A stretch of 64,000 nt of DNA, taken from positions 186,001-250,000 of the forward strand of contig NZ_JACCBN010000001.1 of NCBI RefSeq assembly GCF_013409505.1. The letters run 5' to 3'. This document shows, piece by piece, positions 15,453 through 23,989 of the stretch. The translations under genes and the position numbers were made by a program. The notes beneath the pieces were generated by a model that was not told the origin of the DNA, searched no databases, and worked only from the letters and a program-made list of their open reading frames with translations. This stretch comes from Actinomycetospora corticicola (GTDB lineage Bacteria; Actinomycetota; Actinomycetes; Mycobacteriales; Pseudonocardiaceae). Position 1 is the first letter of the stretch. Each line of letters opens with the position of its first letter.

Positions 15453-16769
15453 ATGCCGCACCCGCTCACCGACCTCCCGGTCCGCACGGTCGTGCGACCC
15501 GGACCGGCCCGGCCGACCGACGCTCCCGAGCACGTGGTCACGGCCGACGTGTGCGTCGTCGGGGCGGGCATCGCCGGCGTCTCGGCCGCGGTGGAGTCCG
15601 CGCGGCTGGGCCGTGCGGTCGTCCTGGTCGACTCCCTGCCTGTCCTCGGCGGCCAGATGGTGAACTCGCTGATCGGTCTGTTCTGCGGCGTGTTCGGCAA
15701 CGCCCCGGAGCACCGGCGGCTGACCCACGGGATCTTCGACGACATCCTCGCCGACCTGGGCGCGAGCGGGGACCTGTTCTACCGGGTCGGGCACACGACC
15801 ACCGTCGGCTACGACGAGGTCCGGCTCGGCCGGTGGGTCGAGGACACGGTCCGCGAGCACGGCATCAAGGTCCTCACCGGGGCGTCGCTCGTCGGCGTCG
15901 ACCGGGAGGGGGACCGGGTGGTGGGCACCCGGTTCGCCACCCGCTTCGGCGCCGTCGACGTCCGCGCGCACGGCTTCGTCGACGCCAGCGGGGACGCGGC
16001 GTTGTGCTGGGCGGCGGGCCTGCCGTGCCGGCTGCCCGACCGGGAGATCTACGGCAGCCAGCAGCTCGTCGTCGAGAACCTCGTCGAGACCGCGGCCCCC
16101 GACCCGGCCGACCTCTCGGCCCGGGTCGACGCGAAGGCCGCCGAGTACGGCCTGCGCCGTCACGACGGGCTGGCCTTCTTCTTCCCGGGGCGCGGCACGG
16201 CGGTGCTCAACATGACCCACATCGAGGCCCCGCTCGACCCGATCGCCGCCGCCGAGGCCCAGCTGGAGGGCAAGGCCCAGGCCGACCGGGTCGTCGACTT
16301 CCTGCGCGCCGAGTTCCCCGAGGTGTTCGGCAAGGCGGCCGTGCGCGCCTACGGGCTGCCCGGCCGGCGCCAGACGCGGTGGGTGGCCGCCGCCCACCAG
16401 CTCACCGTCGACGAGGTCCGCGCGGGCATCCGCTTCCCGGACGCCGTCGCGCGCACCGCGTGGCCGATCGAGCTGCACGACAGTCCCGCGGGCTACGTCT
16501 GGGAGACCTTCGACGCGGACCACCTGCACTACGTGCCGCTGCGCTCCATGGCGCCCCCCGACGTCACGAACGTCCTCGCGGCCGGTCGCTGCATCGACGG
16601 GGACGCGGCCGCGCTGTCCAGCGTCCGCGTGATGGGGCCGTGCGCCGCGATGGGGCACGCGGCCGCGCACGCCCTCGACATGGCGGGCCCGGACGGCAGC
16701 GTCCACACCGTGTCCGCCGAGCGGGCCGGCGAGCTCGTCGCCCGGGTCCGGGTGAACGTCGATGACTGA
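15453..16769 (+). CDS. FAD-dependent oxidoreductase (FAD_oxidored family)
   Basis: 438 aa. A dinucleotide-binding motif lies at residues 33-50 (DVCVVGAGIAGVSAAVES), followed by GGQMVNSLIGLFCGVF, a pattern of the FAD_oxidored group. The C-terminal flavin-contact region is NVLAAGRCIDGDAAALSSVRVMGPCAAMGHAAA. Family members are poorly characterised; they often sit with sugar-acid or hydroxy-acid dehydratases and probably oxidise an alcohol or a C-H bond next to a carboxylate. It is the first gene of the island and overlaps the IlvD-type gene by eight bases. Function within the pathway is inference. Confidence 0.85.
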   Translation: MPHPLTDLPVRTVVRPGPARPTDAPEHVVTADVCVVGAGIAGVSAAVESARLGRAVVLVDSLPVLGGQMVNSLIGLFCGVFGNAPEHRRLTHGIFDDILADLGASGDLFYRVGHTTTVGYDEVRLGRWVEDTVREHGIKVLTGASLVGVDREGDRVVGTRFATRFGAVDVRAHGFVDASGDAALCWAAGLPCRLPDREIYGSQQLVVENLVETAAPDPADLSARVDAKAAEYGLRRHDGLAFFFPGRGTAVLNMTHIEAPLDPIAAAEAQLEGKAQADRVVDFLRAEFPEVFGKAAVRAYGLPGRRQTRWVAAAHQLTVDEVRAGIRFPDAVARTAWPIELHDSPAGYVWETFDADHLHYVPLRSMAPPDVTNVLAAGRCIDGDAAALSSVRVMGPCAAMGHAAAHALDMAGPDGSVHTVSAERAGELVARVRVNVDD

Positions 16770-18462
16770 GCCGGACCCGTCGGCCGCCCGGCCCCTGCGC
16801 TCGGTCCACGCCCCGGGCAGCGTCCGCTGGGCCACGCGCCGTGCCCAGTGGCGCGCCCTCGGCCTCACCGACGCCGACCTCGAGAAGCCCAAGATCGCGG
16901 TCGTCAACTCCTCCTCGGACATGGCGATCTGCTTCTCCCACCTCGACGAGATCGCCGCCCGCGTCAAGGCGGGGGTGCGCGCCGCCGGCGGGCTCGCCTT
17001 CGAGGCGCGCACCGTCGCGCCGAGCGACTTCCTGCACGCCGCCGGGCACGGCGGCGGCTACGTGCTCTCCTCCCGCGACCTGATCGTCGCCGACGTCGAG
17101 GTCGCGGTGGAGGGGGCGCGCCTCGACGGGATGATCTGCCTCGCCAGCTGCGACAAGACCACGCCCGCCCACCTGATGGCCGCCGCCCGCCTCGACGTCC
17201 CGACGATCGTCGTGGCCTGCGGCTACCAGCCCGCCGGGCGCCTGCGCGGCGAGCACTGCGACATCGAGGACGTCTTCCTCCACGCCTGCGGGGAGCCCTC
17301 GCCGACGCTGACCGCCGAGCTCACCGCCATGAGCGACGTCGCCGTCGGCGGACCGGGCGTGTGCGCCGGGATGGGCACCGCGAACTCGATGCACGTGGTG
17401 GCCGAGGCGCTGGGGATGGCGCTGCCCGGGACCACCCCGGTCGCGGCCCGCTCCGACGCGATGTGGGCCGCCGTCGACGCCGCCGCGGCCCGGATCGTCG
17501 CGATGGTCCATGAGGACCTGCGGCCCCGCGCCCTGATCACCGCGGCCGCCGTCGGGAACGCGGTCCGCGTGGCGCTGGCCGTCGGCGCCTCGATCAACAC
17601 CGTCAAGCACCTGCAGGCGGTCGCCGTCGAGGCCGGGCTGGACCTCGACGTGCTCGACCTGTTCGCGACGGCGGGGGCCGACACCCCCGTGCTCACCGAC
17701 GTCCGGCCGAACGGGCCGCGCTCGATCGAGGAGTTCGAGGCCGCCGGTGGGGCGGCCGCCGTCCTGGCCGAGCTCGGGGACCGCATCGACCGCACCGCGG
17801 CGACCGTCTCCGGCGCCACCCTCGCGGAGGACCTCGCGGGCGTGGCCTCCCGGGACCGGTCGGTGATCCGGCCGGCGACCGAGCCCGTCGTCGACGGACC
17901 GCTGGTCCTCGTCCTGCGCGGGTCGCTCTGCCCCGACGGGGGCATCGTCAAGCTCGCCGCCGACGCGCCGGTGGGCACGGCCACCCGGCCCGACGAGTTC
18001 ACCGGGCCGGCCCGGTGCGCGGACAGTCAGGAGGAGGCGCTCGCGCTGCTCGCGGCGGGACGCCTCACGGCGGGCGACGTCGTGGTGCTGCGGGGGCTCG
18101 GCCCGCACGGCCGCCCGGGGATGGGCATGGCCTCCCAGATCGTGTTCGCGCTCGACCGGGCCGGGCTCACCGGTCGGGTCGCCGTCGTCACCGACGGGCA
18201 GCTCTCCGGCCTGGTGAACCGGGGCGTGGTGGTCGGCGAGGTGCGCCCGGAGGCCGCGGACGGCGGCCCGCTGGCCCGCGTCCGCGACGACGACCTCGTG
18301 CGGATCGACCTCCGGGCGCGGACCTGCGACGTCCTCGTCGATCCCGCCGAGCTCGCCGCCCGCGACCCGGCCCCGGCCGCGGACCACGCCGAGACCGGCT
18401 GGCTCTCGGTGTACCGGCGCACCGCCCGGCCCCTGCAGGACGGGGCGGTCCTGCGCCCCTGA
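16762..18462 (+). CDS. IlvD/Edd-family Fe-S dehydratase (hydroxy- or sugar-acid dehydratase)
   Basis: 566 aa. The three cluster cysteines expected for the family are present at about residues 57 (SSDMAICFSH), 130 (ASCDKTTPAH) and 201 (GVCAGMGTANSM). The spacing is like that of L-arabinonate dehydratase (56/128/201), and the active-site loop TDGQLSG is near the C-terminus. The family removes water from 2,3-dihydroxy acids or sugar acids to give 2-keto-3-deoxy acids. Divergence in the substrate-binding segments argues against branched-chain amino-acid synthesis. It is coupled to the FAD oxidoreductase upstream and precedes aconitase-X genes, so the island holds two unrelated dehydratases. Confidence 0.88.
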   Translation: MTEPDPSAARPLRSVHAPGSVRWATRRAQWRALGLTDADLEKPKIAVVNSSSDMAICFSHLDEIAARVKAGVRAAGGLAFEARTVAPSDFLHAAGHGGGYVLSSRDLIVADVEVAVEGARLDGMICLASCDKTTPAHLMAAARLDVPTIVVACGYQPAGRLRGEHCDIEDVFLHACGEPSPTLTAELTAMSDVAVGGPGVCAGMGTANSMHVVAEALGMALPGTTPVAARSDAMWAAVDAAAARIVAMVHEDLRPRALITAAAVGNAVRVALAVGASINTVKHLQAVAVEAGLDLDVLDLFATAGADTPVLTDVRPNGPRSIEEFEAAGGAAAVLAELGDRIDRTAATVSGATLAEDLAGVASRDRSVIRPATEPVVDGPLVLVLRGSLCPDGGIVKLAADAPVGTATRPDEFTGPARCADSQEEALALLAAGRLTAGDVVVLRGLGPHGRPGMGMASQIVFALDRAGLTGRVAVVTDGQLSGLVNRGVVVGEVRPEAADGGPLARVRDDDLVRIDLRARTCDVLVDPAELAARDPAPAADHAETGWLSVYRRTARPLQDGAVLRP

Positions 18463-18500
18463 CGTCCGGCGATCCCACCCACCCCAGGAGGTCGGCACCG

Positions 18501-18554
18501 ATGCCGCACCCGAACCACCTCGAGGCGCCTCCCACGCGGGCGGTGACCCGATGA
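18501..18554 (+). CDS. 17-codon upstream peptide coupled to aconitase-X large subunit
   Basis: A strong AGGAGG site (18486-18491) lies nine bases before this ATG. The 17-aa frame (MPHPNHLEAPPTRAVTR) ends in a TGA that overlaps the next ATG as ATGA (18551-18554). The large-subunit gene has no good ribosome site of its own. It is therefore probably translated by coupling to this mini-frame. Whether the peptide itself matters is unknown. Confidence 0.5.
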   Translation: MPHPNHLEAPPTRAVTR

Positions 18555-19831
18555 TCCTCACCGACGACGAGCAGCGGATGCGCGACGGGGCGGACGGGCC
18601 GGCCACGGCGGCCGCGATGGACCTGCTGGTGCGCTACGGCGAGGCCCTCGACGCGGAACGGCTCTGCACCGTCCGCAACGTCGCGGGCACCACCACCCAG
18701 CCCTCCCCGGTGAAGGCCCGCCTGGTGGCCGAGGGTGGCTGGGACCGGGCCTTCTCGATCATCAACCTGGACGCCGACGAGACGCTGCCGATCCCGCCGA
18801 TGGCCGTCCCGACCTGCCAGCTCCAGCAGGGGTTCGGGCCGGACTCCGTGGGGACGGTGCCCTATCCCGAGGAGTTCGTGCAGCTCCAGAGCGGGGGAGA
18901 GGCGTTCATGGGGGCGCGGGGGGTCTCCGTGCTCGCGACCTGCACGCCCTACCAGGTCGGCAACCTCCCCGTCCGCGGCGAGCACTGCGCCTGGATGGAG
19001 TCCTCCGCCGTCGTCTACGCCAACAGCGTGCTGGGGGCGCGGACGAACTGCGAGGGAGGTGCTTCCACCGGGGCGGCCAGCCTGACCGGGCGCATCCCCT
19101 GCTGGGGCAACCACCACGACGAGCAGCGCCGCGGCACCCACCTTGTGCGGGCCACCACCCCGGTGGCGTCGTTCCGCGACTGGGGGCTCCTGGGCTACTT
19201 CGTGGGTGACGTCGTCCAGGAGGCCCGTCCGGTCGTCACCGGCGACCTGGCCCTGCCCGACCTCACCGACCTCAAGCACTTCGGGGCTGCCGCGGCGTCG
19301 TCCGGCGGGGTCGAGATGTACCACGTCCCCGGGGTGACCCCCGAGGCGCCGACGGTGGAGGCCGCGTTCGGCGGGGGCCGGGTGCCCGACGCCGTGGTGT
19401 TCGGCGAGGCCGAGAAGCGAGCCGCGTACGCCCGGCTCAACGACCAGGGCTCCGACGAGGACGTCGACTTCGTGCTCCTCGGGTGCCCGCACGCCTCGCT
19501 GGACCAGATCCGCGACATCGCGCGGGCCCTCGACGGCCGCCGCCTCGCCGCGGGCACCGAGCTGTGGGTGATGGCGCCGCGGGCGCTCGCCGCGGTCGCG
19601 GAGCGCTCGGGCCACACCGCGGTGATCGAGGCCGCCGGGGGCCGGGTGCTCACCGACTCCTGCCCGGCGATGTCGCGCACGGCTCCCGTCGGCACCCGGA
19701 CCTTCGCGACCGACTCGGCGAAGCAGGCGCACTACCTGCCGGCCATCCTCGGGATCGGCGCCTGGTTCGGGACCACGGCCGAGTGCGTCGACGCCGCGGT
19801 CACCGGCCGCTGGCGCGGTGAGCTCCGATGA
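18551..19831 (+). CDS. Aconitase X (AcnX) large/catalytic subunit
   Basis: 426 aa, clearly the AcnX catalytic domain: the start LTDDEQRMRDG, then FSIINLDADETLP, SVLATCTPYQVGNLPVRGEHCAWMESSAVVYANSVLGARTN and SCPAM near the C-terminus. Known AcnX proteins are cis-3-hydroxy-L-proline dehydratase and archaeal mevalonate-5-phosphate dehydratase. Here the swivel domain is a separate gene (two-subunit form). Residue 167 is Cys in TNCEGG, where I recall Arg (TNREGG) in other members; this may affect the substrate or cluster. It sits with an IlvD-type dehydratase, not with proline or mevalonate genes, so neither known activity is supported. Confidence 0.9.
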   Translation: MILTDDEQRMRDGADGPATAAAMDLLVRYGEALDAERLCTVRNVAGTTTQPSPVKARLVAEGGWDRAFSIINLDADETLPIPPMAVPTCQLQQGFGPDSVGTVPYPEEFVQLQSGGEAFMGARGVSVLATCTPYQVGNLPVRGEHCAWMESSAVVYANSVLGARTNCEGGASTGAASLTGRIPCWGNHHDEQRRGTHLVRATTPVASFRDWGLLGYFVGDVVQEARPVVTGDLALPDLTDLKHFGAAAASSGGVEMYHVPGVTPEAPTVEAAFGGGRVPDAVVFGEAEKRAAYARLNDQGSDEDVDFVLLGCPHASLDQIRDIARALDGRRLAAGTELWVMAPRALAAVAERSGHTAVIEAAGGRVLTDSCPAMSRTAPVGTRTFATDSAKQAHYLPAILGIGAWFGTTAECVDAAVTGRWRGELR

Positions 19832-20277
19832 GCGCGCCGCCGACCGCACTGCCGCGGGTCGTGCTGCGCGGGCGCACCGTCGTCCCGGGCGTCGTCACCG
19901 GCGAGGTCCTGGTCTCGCCCGAGACGATCTCGGGCTGGGGCGGGATCGACCCGGCCACCGGGACGATCATCGAGGCCCGCCACCCGCTGGCCGGGGTCTG
20001 CTTCTCCGGGCGCATCCTGGTCTTCCCCGGCGCCAAGGGCTCCTCGGGCTGGTCGGGGTTCTTCCAAACGACCCGGCTGCTCGGGACCGCGCCGATCGGG
20101 ATGATCTTCGCGGTGACCACCACGAAGGCGGCGCTCGGCGCGGTCGTCACCCGCGTGCCCGCCCTCGCCGACCTCGACGACGACCCGGTCGCGGTGCTGC
20201 GCACCGGCGACCGCATCCGGCTCGACGCCGACGCGGGCGTCGTCGAGCTCCTCGAGCGCACCGGGGAGGCCCCGTGA
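19828..20277 (+). CDS. Aconitase X small/swivel subunit (DUF126)
   Basis: 149 aa. The swivel-domain features are present: RTVVPGVVTGEVLVS, GWGGIDPATGTIIEARHPLAGVCFSGRILVFPGAKGSSGWSGFF and the strand GTAPIGMIFAVTTTKAALGAVV. It pairs with the catalytic subunit encoded just upstream (four-base ATGA overlap) to close the active site. The usual serine position of the swivel loop lies in the GSSGWSGFF segment. Its stop overlaps the Rieske ferredoxin start as GTGA. Confidence 0.9.
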   Translation: MSAPPTALPRVVLRGRTVVPGVVTGEVLVSPETISGWGGIDPATGTIIEARHPLAGVCFSGRILVFPGAKGSSGWSGFFQTTRLLGTAPIGMIFAVTTTKAALGAVVTRVPALADLDDDPVAVLRTGDRIRLDADAGVVELLERTGEAP

Positions 20278-20735
20278 GGATCGCGGTGATGGGCGCCGAC
20301 GAGCTCGCGCCCGGCGAGCACCGGGTGGTGCAGGTGGGCCGCCGCTCGATCGGGATCTTCCGGGTGGGCGACCGCTACCACGCGCTGGCCGACCACTGCC
20401 CCCACCAGGGCGGTCCCCTGTGCCGGGGCCGGGTCGCCCCGGTGGCGGTCGCCCCGGCCCCCGGCGAGGTCGCGCTCGACCCGGACCGGGTGTTCGTGGC
20501 CTGCCCCTGGCACGGCTGGGAGTACGACGTCACCACCGGCCGGTCCTACGTCGGACCCGGCGACGCGCCCGCCCGCAGCTTCCCGGCGGAGGTCGTGGCG
20601 GTGGACCCCCGGACCGGGCGCGTCCCGGGTCCCTACGTCGCGGACACGTTCGACGTGTCCGTCGAGAACCACGTCGTGGTCGTGGACACGACCGCGCGCC
20701 CCCGGCCCGACGACGTGCAGGAGGACCCCGCATGA
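20274..20735 (+). CDS. Stand-alone Rieske [2Fe-2S] ferredoxin
   Basis: 153 aa. The Rieske ligands are Cys42-x-His44 (DHCPHQGGPLC) and Cys77-x2-His80 (ACPWHGWEYD). An insert of about 15 residues (VAPVAVAPAPGEVALD) lies between the two boxes. It has no oxygenase domain, so it is an electron carrier or a small partner protein. It overlaps the AcnX small subunit (GTGA) and the first amidohydrolase (ATGA). It may carry electrons to the VanA-like oxygenase at 25844, although that enzyme has its own reductase, or serve an unknown redox step with the FAD protein. Confidence 0.88.
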   Translation: MRIAVMGADELAPGEHRVVQVGRRSIGIFRVGDRYHALADHCPHQGGPLCRGRVAPVAVAPAPGEVALDPDRVFVACPWHGWEYDVTTGRSYVGPGDAPARSFPAEVVAVDPRTGRVPGPYVADTFDVSVENHVVVVDTTARPRPDDVQEDPA

Positions 20736-21844
20736 CCACCACCCTCGCCCGGGACGCGGGCGCGGCGTCGCCGCGTCGTCGCGCCCGCACCCCCGTCGTG
20801 GACGCCGACATCCACCCGGCGGTCACCCCGGCCCGGCTCGCGACCGAGCTGCCCGCACCCTGGGCGCGGCGCTTCGAGCGCTTCGGGGTGCGGGGCGCGG
20901 CCCCGCCCGCGATCTACCCGCGGGTGCGCAACGGCGGCATGCGGGCCGACGCGCATCCCGCGTCGGGGCCTCCCGGCAGCGACCTCGGGCTGCTGCGCGA
21001 GCAGCTGCTCGACCCCTACGACGTCCTCGCGGGCGTGCTCATCCCGCTGCAGGGCCACACCTGGGGCGCGGAGGAACCCGCGTACGCCGCGGCCCTGTGC
21101 CGCGCGCTCAACGACATCCAGGTCGCCGACTGGCTCGACCCCGAACCCCGGCTGCGCGCCAGCATCTGCATCGCCCACGAGTCCCCGGAGCACGCCGTCG
21201 CCGAGATCGAGCGGCGCGCGGGGGACCCCCGCTTCGTGCAGGTGCTCTTCCCCAGCGGGACCCACCTGCCGGTCGCCGACGCGAAGTACCGGCCGATCTA
21301 CGCCGCCGCGGCCGCCGCCGGGCTCCCCGTCGGCATGCACCTCGGCGGCACCGAGGGGCACCGCGGGGACGGCTGGCCGTCGTTCTACCTCGAGCAGCAC
21401 GGCTGGTACGGCAACGCGATGGCGATGGCCCTGACCGCGCTCGTCGCGGGCGGCGTGTTCGACGACCACCCCGGCCTGCGCCTGGTCCTCGTGGAGGGCG
21501 GCATCACCTGGCTGCCCTCGCTGCTGTGGGGACTCGACGAGGGCTGGGCGTGCTTCCGCGACGACGTGCCGCGGGTGGTGCGTCCCCCGTCGGAGATCGT
21601 CCGGGAGCACTGCTGGTTCACCACCCAGCCGATCGACGAGCCGGAGAACCTCGCGCACCTCGCGACGACGCTGCGCCACACCGGCATGCTCGACCGGCTC
21701 CTCTTCGCCTCCGACTACCCGCACTGGGACTTCGACGACCCGGTGACGGCGCTGCGGGTGCTCCCCGCCGACCTGCGCCGGCCGATGATGGCCCGCAACG
21801 CGGCCGCGCTCTACGGTCTCGAGCTCCCGGCGGGCACCCCGTGA
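20732..21844 (+). CDS. Amidohydrolase_2 family (COG2159) metal-dependent hydrolase or decarboxylase, copy 1
   Basis: 370 aa TIM-barrel protein of the ACMSD-like amidohydrolase_2 family. The N-terminal metal motif is VVDADIHP, followed by LCRALNDIQ, RRAGDPRFVQVLF, the barrel His in PVGMHLGG and the late Asp in FASDYPHWDFDDP. The family includes decarboxylases of aromatic acids, hydratases and C-C hydrolases. The first motif is Asp-x-His rather than a full His-x-His, as in many COG2159 proteins. It forms a tandem pair with the next gene and is coupled to it by a GTGA overlap. The substrate is unknown. Confidence 0.87.
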   Translation: MTTTLARDAGAASPRRRARTPVVDADIHPAVTPARLATELPAPWARRFERFGVRGAAPPAIYPRVRNGGMRADAHPASGPPGSDLGLLREQLLDPYDVLAGVLIPLQGHTWGAEEPAYAAALCRALNDIQVADWLDPEPRLRASICIAHESPEHAVAEIERRAGDPRFVQVLFPSGTHLPVADAKYRPIYAAAAAAGLPVGMHLGGTEGHRGDGWPSFYLEQHGWYGNAMAMALTALVAGGVFDDHPGLRLVLVEGGITWLPSLLWGLDEGWACFRDDVPRVVRPPSEIVREHCWFTTQPIDEPENLAHLATTLRHTGMLDRLLFASDYPHWDFDDPVTALRVLPADLRRPMMARNAAALYGLELPAGTP

Positions 21845-22923
21845 GCGCCGGCGTGGTCGACGCGGACACCCACGTCGCCCCTGCGTCGTGGGCGGACCTC
21901 CTGCCCCACCTGCCCGCCTACTGGCGCGACTACGTCGAGGGCGCCGCGTTGCGCCTCGACCCGGTCCAGGCCGGCGCCTACCCGCCCGGCGCGGTCACCG
22001 GCGCCGCCCCCGCCGACGTCGAGACCCTGCGGGCGCAGGTGCTCGACGTGCCCGCGCCCGGCGGGGCCGCGGTCACGACGGCGGTCCTCACCGCGACCTC
22101 CGCCTTCGACGTCAGCCGCAACCCCTACTTCGACGCGGCCCTGTGCCGCGCGCTCAATGACTGGGTGGCCGAGCGGTTCCTCGACCACGACCCCCGGGTG
22201 CGCGCGAGTGTCGCGGTGCCCTCGGTCGACCCGGAGGCGGCGGTCGAGGAGATCCGTCGTCGCGCCGGGGACCCCCGCTTCGTCCAGGTGCTGCTGCCGG
22301 TGCGCGGCCACGACCACCGCTACGGCCACCGTCGCTTCCTGCCCCTGTTCGAGGCGAGCGTCGAGCACGGCCTCGCGGTCGCCCTGCACGCCTGGGGGCG
22401 GGCGGGCAGCGCGGCGACCACCACCGGGTTCACCCACACCTACCTCCAGGACTACCTCGCCCAGGGGCAGATCGCACAGGGCCAGCTCACCAGCCTCGTC
22501 GTGGAGGGGGTGCTGGGGCGGCTGCCCGACCTGCGGGTGGTCGTCGCCGAGTGCGGCTTCTCCTGGCTCCCGCCCCTGCTGTGGCGCCTGGACAAGGAGT
22601 GGAAGGGCATCTGGCGGGAGGTGCCGTGGGTGACCCGGCCGCCGTCGGAGTACCTCCGCGAGCAGGTCCGGTTCACGTCCACCCCGGCGCACCTGCCGAC
22701 CGCGCGCCCCGAGCTCGACGAGGCCCTCGAGGTGATCGGGCCGGGCGAGCTCGTCCTGTACGCCGGCGACCACCCGCACGTCCACGGCGACGGGACCGCG
22801 CGCCTGCTGGCCGCTCTCGGCCCGGCCGACCGCGCCGCCGTGCTCGGCGGCACCGCCACCACCTTCCTGCTCGACCCGGCCGCCCGGTCGGCGGCACCCC
22901 GTCCCCAGGAGGCCCACCGATGA
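21841..22923 (+). CDS. Amidohydrolase_2 family (COG2159) protein, copy 2
   Basis: 360 aa, a diverged paralogue of the preceding gene: VVDADTHVAPASWADLLPHLP, LCRALNDWVAERFLDHDPRVRASVAVPS, RRAGDPRFVQVLLP, barrel His in VALHAWG and late Asp in YAGDHPHVHGDGT. Shared stretches (LCRALND, RRAGDPRFVQVL) show common origin, while the differing active-site surroundings suggest two substrates or a heteromer. GTG 21841 overlaps the previous stop, and its own stop overlaps the ABC binding-protein start as ATGA. Confidence 0.86.
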   Translation: MSAGVVDADTHVAPASWADLLPHLPAYWRDYVEGAALRLDPVQAGAYPPGAVTGAAPADVETLRAQVLDVPAPGGAAVTTAVLTATSAFDVSRNPYFDAALCRALNDWVAERFLDHDPRVRASVAVPSVDPEAAVEEIRRRAGDPRFVQVLLPVRGHDHRYGHRRFLPLFEASVEHGLAVALHAWGRAGSAATTTGFTHTYLQDYLAQGQIAQGQLTSLVVEGVLGRLPDLRVVVAECGFSWLPPLLWRLDKEWKGIWREVPWVTRPPSEYLREQVRFTSTPAHLPTARPELDEALEVIGPGELVLYAGDHPHVHGDGTARLLAALGPADRAAVLGGTATTFLLDPAARSAAPRPQEAHR

Positions 22924-23975
22924 GACCGATCCGAATGTCCCGCAGCCGGGTGCTGCGCGCCCTCGCCGTGGCCCTCGCCGCGGTAGCGGTGCTCACGGCG
23001 TGCGGCGGGGCGGGAGACACCACCGACGACGGCCGCCAGCGGATGACCTTCCTCAACATCCTGCCGCTCGAGTCGTTGTCGTACTCGGCCGAGCTGATCG
23101 CCGACACGAAGGGCTTCTTCGCGGCCCGCGGGCTCGACGTCACCTTCGAGACGACCCAGGGCTCGGCCCCCGCCATCCAGACGGTCCTCGCCGGCTCCGC
23201 GGAGATCACCCGCATCGGCGACATCGAGACGATGATCGCCGCCGGGAAGCGGGGTGCCCCCCTCGTCGCGGTCGGGGAGGCCATCCACCGGGGCACGCTG
23301 CGCATGGTCTCGGCCCGCGACGACGCGATCACCGAGGCCGGGCAGTTCCGGGGCAAGCTCGTGGGGACCCCGTCCGAGGGCGGGACCAGTTCGATCACCC
23401 TCGACCTCGTCGCCGGCTCGGCGGGCGTCCCGCCGGCCGAGGTGCGCCGCCAGGTCGTCGGCCTCGCCCCGGGCGTGTTCGACCTGCTCACCACGGGGCG
23501 CATCGACGCCTACATCGTCTCCCTCGACACGTCCGTGCAGTTGCAGCGCACCCGGCCCGAGGCCGTCGTCTACGACCCGAATTCCGCCATCAGCGCGGGC
23601 GCCCAGGTCTACGCCACCTCGCGGGCGACCGCGCAGGACCCCGCGGAGCAGGACAAGCTGCGTCGCTACATGGCCGCGATCGACGACGCGGTGCGGTTCA
23701 TCGCCGCCGACCAGGCCACCGGGTTCCAGGCCACGATGGCCTCGATCTCCTCGAAGTACCAGGTCCCCGCGCTCGGCGATCCGGAGACGGCGCGCGAGGC
23801 GCTGCGCGGCTACGTCGCGTCCTACACCGGTGGGGAGACCTCCGTCGGCATCTCCCCGCAGCGCTGGGAGAGGACCTACCAGGAGATCGCCGGGATCGGG
23901 CAGTTGCCTCCGGGGCTGGACCCGGCGCAGTGGCTGGTCGCCGGGATCGCGCCGACCGGGACCGTGACCCGATGA
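22920..23975 (+). CDS. ABC importer substrate-binding lipoprotein (SsuA/NMT1-like)
   Basis: 351 aa. The N-terminus is a lipoprotein signal with lipobox LTAC and Cys28. The mature part follows the nitrate/sulfonate/thiamine-precursor binding-protein pattern: LPLESLSYSAELIADTKGFFAARGLDVTFETTQGSAPAIQTVLAGSAEITRIGD. Such proteins feed sulfonates, aromatic acids or pyrimidines to the matching permease. In this operon it probably captures the island's substrate. It precedes ATPase and permease genes in the usual order. Confidence 0.9.
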   Translation: MRPIRMSRSRVLRALAVALAAVAVLTACGGAGDTTDDGRQRMTFLNILPLESLSYSAELIADTKGFFAARGLDVTFETTQGSAPAIQTVLAGSAEITRIGDIETMIAAGKRGAPLVAVGEAIHRGTLRMVSARDDAITEAGQFRGKLVGTPSEGGTSSITLDLVAGSAGVPPAEVRRQVVGLAPGVFDLLTTGRIDAYIVSLDTSVQLQRTRPEAVVYDPNSAISAGAQVYATSRATAQDPAEQDKLRRYMAAIDDAVRFIAADQATGFQATMASISSKYQVPALGDPETAREALRGYVASYTGGETSVGISPQRWERTYQEIAGIGQLPPGLDPAQWLVAGIAPTGTVTR

Positions 23976-23989
23976 GGACGGGAGCACCG

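Noticed and set aside
16564-18606. A 680-codon open frame antisense to the IlvD-type gene, and many other long frames opposite real genes
   Set aside because: In DNA this GC-rich the antisense and +1 frames stay open by codon bias. Their translations are Arg/Pro/Gly/His-rich with no family motifs.
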